A DNA stretch of 64,000 bases from Eleginops maclovinus (taxonomy: Eukaryota > Chordata > Actinopteri > Perciformes > Eleginopidae). This document shows positions 49,088 through 64,000 of the stretch, piece after piece; the first letter of the stretch is position 1, and each line of letters opens with the position of its first letter. A program made the translations under genes and the position numbers. The stretch is taken from the NCBI RefSeq assembly GCF_036324505.1, contig NC_086360.1:17025293-17089292 (forward strand), written 5' to 3'. The notes under the pieces were generated by a model. That model worked only from the letters and a program-made list of their open reading frames with translations. It made no database searches and was not told the origin of the DNA.

Positions 49088-49096
49088 CCTTTTATT
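49088..49096 (-). promoter_or_regulatory. TATA-like element of cytokine-like gene 1
   Basis: AATAAAAGG on the minus strand, 72 bases upstream of the ATG, where the core promoter of a short-leader cytokine gene is expected. Confidence 0.4.
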
Positions 49097-49283
49097 GGGC
49101 TCTTTAGATAATGATCAACTTTTTTACATTTCCCACTAAGTGTTTTCTGTATGCTGACACCAAATAAGTCACACAATCTCAGGATTTATTTTAATTTTGT
49201 GTATGGGGATTCTCTCTCAGGAATCTCTGCACCTACACATCCCGTAACAAACAATGATAACATCTTTTACTCACACAGGGTGT

Positions 49284-49392
<109 letters not shown>

Positions 49393-49796
49393 TCTGTCTC
49401 AGTGTGTGAGTATGTGTGTCTCAGTGTGTGAGTATGTGGACCTTGAAGGCAGTCACAATGACAATATTATTGCAGTTTCTATAGAAAATGTGAAGAAAAA
49501 AAGAGAAAACAGAAAGAATTATATAACAACACTAATCACAAAATGTCAGGTTTTAACAATACAACTATGGTCAGTACATACTTTACATTACACAATACCT
49601 GAGGGGAGCAGAAAGCCTTCATATTTTTAAGAGCAAACTCAAGACCCATCTTTTTAATTTAAGTTTCAACTGAATTGTATTTAATCTTTTTCATTCTTAT
49701 TAATCTTATTTATTTCTTGTTTTACTGTCACTTCATTCTTCTTTTATTTATTTTTACTATGTGTATGCATTTGTATTTGTGTATAGGTATAGCCTA

Positions 49797-51421
49797 CAGT
49801 GCTCAGCGTAAATGAGTACACCCCCTTCAAAAAGTAACATTTTAAACAATATCTCAATGAACACAAAAACAATATCAAAATGTTGAAGTTTTATACAACA
49901 TTTGTTTAACTTATAACATGAAAGTAAGGTTAACGATATAACTTAAATTACACATTTTTCAGGTCTACTCAAATAAGGGCGATGCAAAAATGAGTACACC
50001 CCACTGAAAGTCTCTGTAGCAAAGCTAAATATTAGACTACAAATGTTTCATTTAAGAATAATCAACCACAGGTGAGTCTAATTATTCATTACACAGGTGT
50101 CCAGCAGACAGTTGACTATAAAAGGGTGTTATTAAAGAAAACCCCTTCCCATTTCATGTTGTTAGCAATGGCACCACATGGAAGAGAAATGTCACAAGAC
50201 CTAAGAAAGACAATAATTTCTTTACACTGCAAAGGTGAAGGCTACAAGAAGATCAGCAAAGCTTTACTTATCAGTCAGAATACTGTAGCAAAAGTGTTAC
50301 AAAAACTTAAAAAAGATGGAACTGCAACCATCTCACAGAGACGTCCAGGTCTCCACGGAAGTTAACACCTCGACAGGAGCGTCTTCTGATGAGAAGGGTG
50401 GAAGAAAATCGGCATGCAAGTTCACTGCAGTTATCTAAGGAAGTAGAAAGCCAAACTCGGGTGACTATTTCCCGTGACACAATACGGCGTACACTGCCGA
50501 GGAATGGCATGCATGGGTGCCGTCCACGAAGGAAGCCTCACCTAAAGCCAACGCACAAAGAAGCCCGCCTAGAGTTTGCCCAGGCCCATGCTGATAAACA
50601 TGAAGACTACTAGGACTATACTCTGGAGTGATGAGACCAAGATGAATGTTTTTGGAACTGATATCTTCAAAACTGTATGGCATCACAAAAGTGAGGAATA
50701 CAAAGAAAAATGCATGGTGCCTACAGTGAAACGTGGTGGCAGTGTCCTTATGTGGGGTTGCATGAGTGCTGCTGGTGTCGGAGAGCTGCGTTTCATTGAT
50801 GGCATCATGAATTCACAGATGTACTGCCCTATACTGAAAGAGAAGATGCTACCATCGCTCCGTGCCCTTGGTCGTCGTGCACTTTTCCAACATGACAATG
50901 ATCCTAAATACACATCTAAAGCCATTGTTGGATTTCTGAAGAAGAACAGGGTGAAAGTGATTCAGTGGCCAAGTATGTCTCCTGATCTGAACCCAATTGA
51001 ACACCTATGGGGAATTCTGAAGAGACAAATTGAGCATCACTCTCCATCCAGCATCCAGTCTCTAAAAGAGGTCATTCTTGAAGAATGGAAAAAGGTTGAT
51101 GTAGCAAAATGTTTCCACCTTGGTCATTCCATGCCTAGAAGACTTGGTGCTGTCATTAACAATCATGGAGGCCAAACAAAGTACTAGATGTGATAGTTTT
51201 TGTTATGGAGTGTACTCATTTTTACATCGCCCTTATTTGAGTAAAACTGAAAAACGTGTAATCTAAGTTATATTATTAACCTTACTTTCATGTTATAAGT
51301 TAAACAGATGTTATATTAAACTTGGTGTTGTCAACATTTTGGAAATAGTTTTTGTGTTCATTGAGATATTGTTTAAAATGTTACTTTTCAAAGGGGGTGT
51401 ACTCATTTACGCCGAGCGCTG
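49797..51421 (+). mobile_element. Tc1-like DNA transposon with IR/DR ends
   Basis: A 1,625-bp element flanked by TA (49795-49796, 51422-51423). The inverted ends are about 210 bases long. Each holds two direct copies of an AAATGAGTACACYCC motif, at the tip and about 190 bases inside, the IR/DR plan of Tc1 elements such as Sleeping Beauty. It sits between the two cytokine-like genes. The ends are still similar, but the transposase is broken, so it is not autonomous. Confidence 0.93.
50168..51187 (+). pseudogene. Tc1 transposase, frameshifted
   Basis: Family signs in order: N-terminal paired-like helix-turn-helix (from 50168, [14 protein letters not shown]), a second DNA-binding part (50389-50610), then the DDE catalytic part with [19 protein letters not shown] and NPIEHLWG, giving D, D and E with the DD34E spacing of Tc1. 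The reading frame changes near 50350 and again near 50605-50625. It ends NHGGQTKY at 51187. Confidence 0.92.
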
Positions 51422-51734
51422 TATGGACAAAGCTGTGTGTTACTCTGATTATTACCTGGGAAGGGGGAGTATGTATTGTTTTTATTTGTAAATTGTCTAT
51501 GTTGAAGCACTTTGAGTAACATTTGGGGATAAAAAGTGCTATATAATCTTTTTTTTTTAAATTTGATTTGATTAACTACATACCACTCTAAAAAACCATC
51601 TCAGAGGCAGATAATAGATGTAGGCTAACTGTGACACACACATAGGGTTTATGAGGGCATGTAAATGATTGTGTGCTGTCCCTGATATAATAAGCAGCCA
51701 CCACTGAAACATGACGCTGCATCTTAAATATCTG

Positions 51735-51860
<126 letters not shown>

Positions 51861-51981
51861 CAAAACAAAGGTGCATTGAAATTGATTATGGGATGATGAT
51901 GAAGAATAAATAACATTCAATTTTCTCCTAGGAGTTATATCACTAACAAAAAAATAAAAATAAATTGTTTGATTGAAAGAT

Positions 51982-51987
51982 TTTATT
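51982..51987 (-). terminator. Poly(A) signal of cytokine-like gene 2
   Basis: AATAAA on the minus strand, about 155 bases after the stop codon and just past the AU-rich region. Confidence 0.6.
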
Positions 51988-52065
51988 ATTGGCAACATAC
52001 TAATAAATAAACAAACAAGGTGGAATACGTCATTCAATATAAATAAAATAAATACTGGCAAACAT

Positions 52066-52082
52066 CAATAAATAAATAAATA
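52066..52082 (-). promoter_or_regulatory. AU-rich element in the 3'UTR of cytokine-like gene 2
   Basis: On the minus strand the 3'UTR contains TATTTATTTATTTATTG, three overlapping ATTTA pentamers, with more ATTTA copies on either side (between about 52010 and 52125). Such class II AREs, bound by TTP-type proteins, mark short-lived cytokine mRNAs. Confidence 0.7.
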
Positions 52083-52140
52083 TAGAATAGCTTAAATAGT
52101 ATACCAACAAATAATAAAATGTATAAATAAGTGTCTCTTC

Positions 52141-53863
52141 TCAATCTTTCAAGCCCAGACAGGTGACCTTTATTCCTGTGTACTGCTCCAACCATCGTCT
52201 GGTGTAAGAAATGATTCTGAGGCCGAGTCTTTTCATACTGTAATCATCTGACGTTGTGACATTTCTGTTGCAGTCTTCTAGCACATTCTTCCCTTCTTCT
52301 GAATTTTTAACAGCTATTGTGAATTGAGAGAGAAAGGCTTTAGTTTCTTTGAGGATGCTGTCCGGATATTTGTGAAGATTGTTGAGTATTGTTGGCAGGT
52401 GGTAGTTGAGGTAGTCATGGATGGCACAGATGGAAGTCTGGTTCTCAATTTCAGTGGCGTTTCCAAAAGTAATTCCTTCAAGCACTAAATCTGAACTGTT
52501 TGAATAGTATTCTGCCGGTAGACCTCCAATAGGAAACATGAATTTGATCTGGAGAGGAAGTGAGAGTCAATTAAAACAATTAAGTGATGAAGATCTTAGA
52601 AGCTGTCAGCTATCATAACGTTCACAGTACAAATTCCAAAATCTCCAAATTGAGATATGTGTCTTTGACTGTTCAGCAGGGTTATGAGAAAAAGAAAAGT
52701 AGGCTAGATAATCAGACGGTCAGACAAATGAGAATAACTTATAGTAACAATACATGAAAAACTCATTCATCAATTATTACACTCTAGCTAACACTTACAC
52801 GAGTACATGTAGCCTAGTTACAGCGACCACTGTTGAGGAGGCTTCACCTTCTAATAATTTTCATGTTGTGTTGCACTATTTAGCTTAAAAGCTATACATC
52901 TTGTAAGAGCCATTTAAGCATTTATTTTAGAAAATGTGTTTGTGTTATATTATTTCAATATAATTTAAATTAACCAAAGCGTTTGTTGTATAATTATGAA
53001 TATTAATGTCACTAGACTATGCTCAGTCTGTATTTTATTTACGACAGGTGATGTGCCGTAACGCAGTCTCAGTGCGCATGTCGGTCCAAAAGAGTGAAAC
53101 CGCTTCTATAGTCTGCAAGCTTTGACCGAAACAGTGTAGACCTGTGTTTTTGTTGGTCTTTGCAGTGTTATACTATTGAATTATCAGGTCCTTTTTTAGA
53201 TGCAATTTTGATGGGCAAGATGAACCTGCCTCCCGTGAATCCATTGTTTACACACAAGAAGTTGTATATTTTACGGAACACGAGTCAGAAGTAAGATATC
53301 CTTGCAGAATAAGTGGCGAAGACACTTGAGAAATACACGGCCACTATAGCCAAGATCTCGTATGAAATTAATTTCTAAAAATATACATGGTAAAAAAAAC
53401 GGTGTCACGATGAATAAAGAATGATGCGTTTACTTACGTAAACTTCTTCTGCTTTCCGGAGACTACATGTTGAAGACCAATCGTGCAGTTTCCTCATGCT
53501 ATGCTTAAGAGTCACTGGTGTTGCTTTGGAGATCATAAAAGCGACGTACATAATCAGGAGGCAGGAAAACAGCAGCCCTACAGGAGGTCATACACAAAGA
53601 AGAATGATGCTGGGATCTGCATAACAATAAACCGGGTGCTTGCTCAAGTGTTACAAGAATCACCATCACTGTCAGAGATTAGTATATTTAATGATAAAAG
53701 CTCATTTCAGATATTTGGCAGTTTGCTTTCAGGTTGTTTAAGTCAATCAAACAGTATTCCTGAAATCACAACATAATTACAAAAGCAACTTAAACTTCAC
53801 AAAAACAGAATCTAAATCAATTAAACTTTCATTTAAAAACAGCTTACCTTTCCCAATAGACAT
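52141..53863 (-). CDS. Secreted helical cytokine, gp130-family candidate (gene 2)
   Basis: Three coding exons: 53848-53863 (16 nt), 53438-53577 and 52141-52548, with intron phases 1 and 0 exactly as in gene 1, encoding 187 aa. Residues 6-22 are hydrophobic (signal peptide, with cleavage near 24). Helix A is about 27-54, a middle helix about 92-134 and the last helix about 153-176 (SYTRRWLEQY). N-glycosylation sites are at N69, N82, N88 and N148, and cysteines at 43, 93, 145 and 182. A TATA box precedes the short leader, and an AU-rich element sits in the 3'UTR. Sequence identity to gene 1 is low, but architecture, strand and neighbourhood point to an old tandem duplication. It may be an IL-31 relative or the fish cytokine M17/MSH. 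The class assignment is firmer than the family name. Confidence 0.75.
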
Positions 53864-53923
53864 GGTGTGACTTTTTTTCTTTTTGCTGTTGACTTAATGT
53901 CCTTAAACTGGTGCACACTGGGT

Positions 53924-53931
53924 TTTTATAT
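53924..53931 (-). promoter_or_regulatory. TATA box of cytokine-like gene 2
   Basis: TATAAAAA on the minus strand (context GATATAAAAACCC), about 61 bases upstream of the ATG. A strong, well-placed core promoter element. Confidence 0.65.
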
Positions 53932-54680
53932 CTTAACATGGGATTTTTTTTTTTGGTTGCATGGCATTGGGTGGATGACGCCTTGGTTGCATTATCTTCT
54001 GAAAACATCTTGTAAAGGTTTCTATTTTGCTATTGTGGAGCATTGCTCATCATAGTGGTGTAGTGTGGGGTGGCAATGCAAACGGCAAATAATTATCTAC
54101 ACATTTGATGTTCAGTGGAAAAAAAAAGTAGCAGGAGTATTCTAGGTATTTTTTATGTGGCGCCAGTATCACCAGTGAGAGTGTGCACTGTTAAACCAGC
54201 ATGTCTTTTATTAAGCTAGACATGCACATGTGTGTGTTTCTTTTTTCATGTATGAAATATTGTTATTCTTAACAAATGTGAAGCAATGTGTAAATGTCTA
54301 TTTAAAAAGTGTTTTATGAATAAAATCACTATTAAATTACATTTTTATTCAATACAGAAATTTCTTGAAGAGAATTTGTCTAAACCGGACATTATCCCGT
54401 TTTTCTGGTCTTGAATTCATATAATTATATTATAGTTACTAAGTGACTTAAGAGTTTTGTCCAAAACACCCTCCCCCAAACAAATATCTGCTCCACCTTC
54501 ACTCTGAAGTGACTCCATGCAGGGTGCACAAGCTGTTGCCGTGCAACCAGCCGCCATTTGTAAATAAACACATGGGGCTATTACCTGAAAGACTGAACTG
54601 AGAAAAAAAATACTTTACCACCTGTGTTTCTTCTTAACAAATACATGTAACATGCTATATGTTACCAAGTGGTATTAGCC
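53932..54680. other. Spacer between cytokine-like gene 2 and lrrc43
   Basis: Head-to-head arrangement. It probably holds the proximal promoters of both genes. No coding signal was found. Confidence 0.5.
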
Positions 54681-62645
<7,965 letters not shown>

Positions 62646-62764
62646 AAGAAAGATTGGCAGCCAGGCTTACTTTCTTATTTACAGTTTGACATACTCAAAA
62701 ACCAGGCCTGGTTAGATTTCAGTCCAAGGTTTAAGTTTGACAATTTATTTAACCGACAAACAAA

Positions 62765-62770
62765 AATAAA
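62765..62770 (+). terminator. lrrc43 poly(A) signal
   Basis: AATAAA 120 bases after the stop codon. A second AATAAA lies at 62993-62998. Confidence 0.5.
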
Positions 62771-63204
62771 TGCTACTTTTCTTACGTTCCTCACTGCCTC
62801 CCCTCATTACTGCTGATGGTAAATATGCAGATAGTTGAATATTTGATTTGTTTCTCCCATTCAAGTCACAAAGACAGTAGCCTAGTGAGAAAGAAAACTA
62901 TAGTTTTCAAATATATTACCTGGCTTTGAAACTTCAGTTATGTATTGGTTTATGCTAAAGTCTTGGAGGAAGCTTCTCCTGCTGCAAAAATGAATAAATA
63001 AGAAAAAAACAAGTCTTTGTAGTTAAAGAAATGTAGTTGTATTGCCACTAAATATAATACTCAGCATTTTGCCATTCTTACAGAAGCAGAAGAGGAAACT
63101 AACATTCACACATGTTAACACAACATTGGCGAAATGTAGTAGGCATCACAGTCATTTCAAAAACAGTATTCAGTGAAACTGTGTCAGTAGGACTGTCCCA
63201 TATA

Positions 63205-64000
<796 letters not shown>

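Noticed and set aside
50168..51187. Intact transposase gene
   Set aside because: Two frame changes separate the DNA-binding and catalytic parts, so it is annotated as a pseudogene.

Overview
This is vertebrate, almost certainly teleost fish, nuclear DNA. It has split genes with GT-AG introns, long CA/GT microsatellites, tRNA-derived SINEs and Tc1/pogo-type DNA transposons, and protein-coding genes that read as fish versions of familiar vertebrate genes. The species cannot be named from the sequence. A 500-base run of N at 22469-22968 marks an assembly gap.

Layout, left to right. (1) 428-607, minus: first coding exon of a PCSK5-type proprotein convertase, with a CpG/purine-rich upstream region. 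(2) 5.7-20.3 kb, minus: a complete ubap2 gene of 28 coding exons whose lengths add up in frame to about 1,157 residues. Its introns carry four box C/D snoRNA-like sequences, in the gene that hosts SNORD121A/B in human. (3) 21.2-31.1 kb, plus: cfap251 (WDR66), a ciliary WD40 protein with an RFX X-box upstream. Its first exons occur twice, on either side of the N gap. (4) 32.2-47.8 kb, plus: mlxip (MondoA), a glucose-responsive bHLH-ZIP factor. (5) 47.8-53.9 kb, minus: two small tandem genes, each with three coding exons (the first only 16 nt), a signal peptide, several N-glycosylation sites and helical segments. They read as secreted helical cytokines and lie between mlxip and lrrc43, the position of IL31 in mammals. 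A decayed Tc1 element separates them. (6) 54.7-62.8 kb, plus: lrrc43, with a GC-AG intron. (7) 63.2-64.0 kb: the start of a second Tc1-like element, cut by the window edge.

The genes are not an operon; each is a separate transcription unit. ubap2 and cfap251 are head-to-head, and mlxip and the first cytokine gene are tail-to-tail with poly(A) signals about 30 bases apart. From knowledge of human maps, the left half (PCSK5, UBAP2) corresponds to human chromosome 9 and the right half (CFAP251, MLXIP, IL31, LRRC43) to 12q24.31, so a synteny join lies near 20.3-21.2 kb.

The most interesting item is the cytokine pair. I infer gp130/IL-31-like cytokines from locus, orientation, exon phases, secretion signals and, for the second gene, a strong AU-rich 3'UTR element. 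Described teleost IL-6-family members such as M17/MSH or CNTF-like are the main alternative identity.
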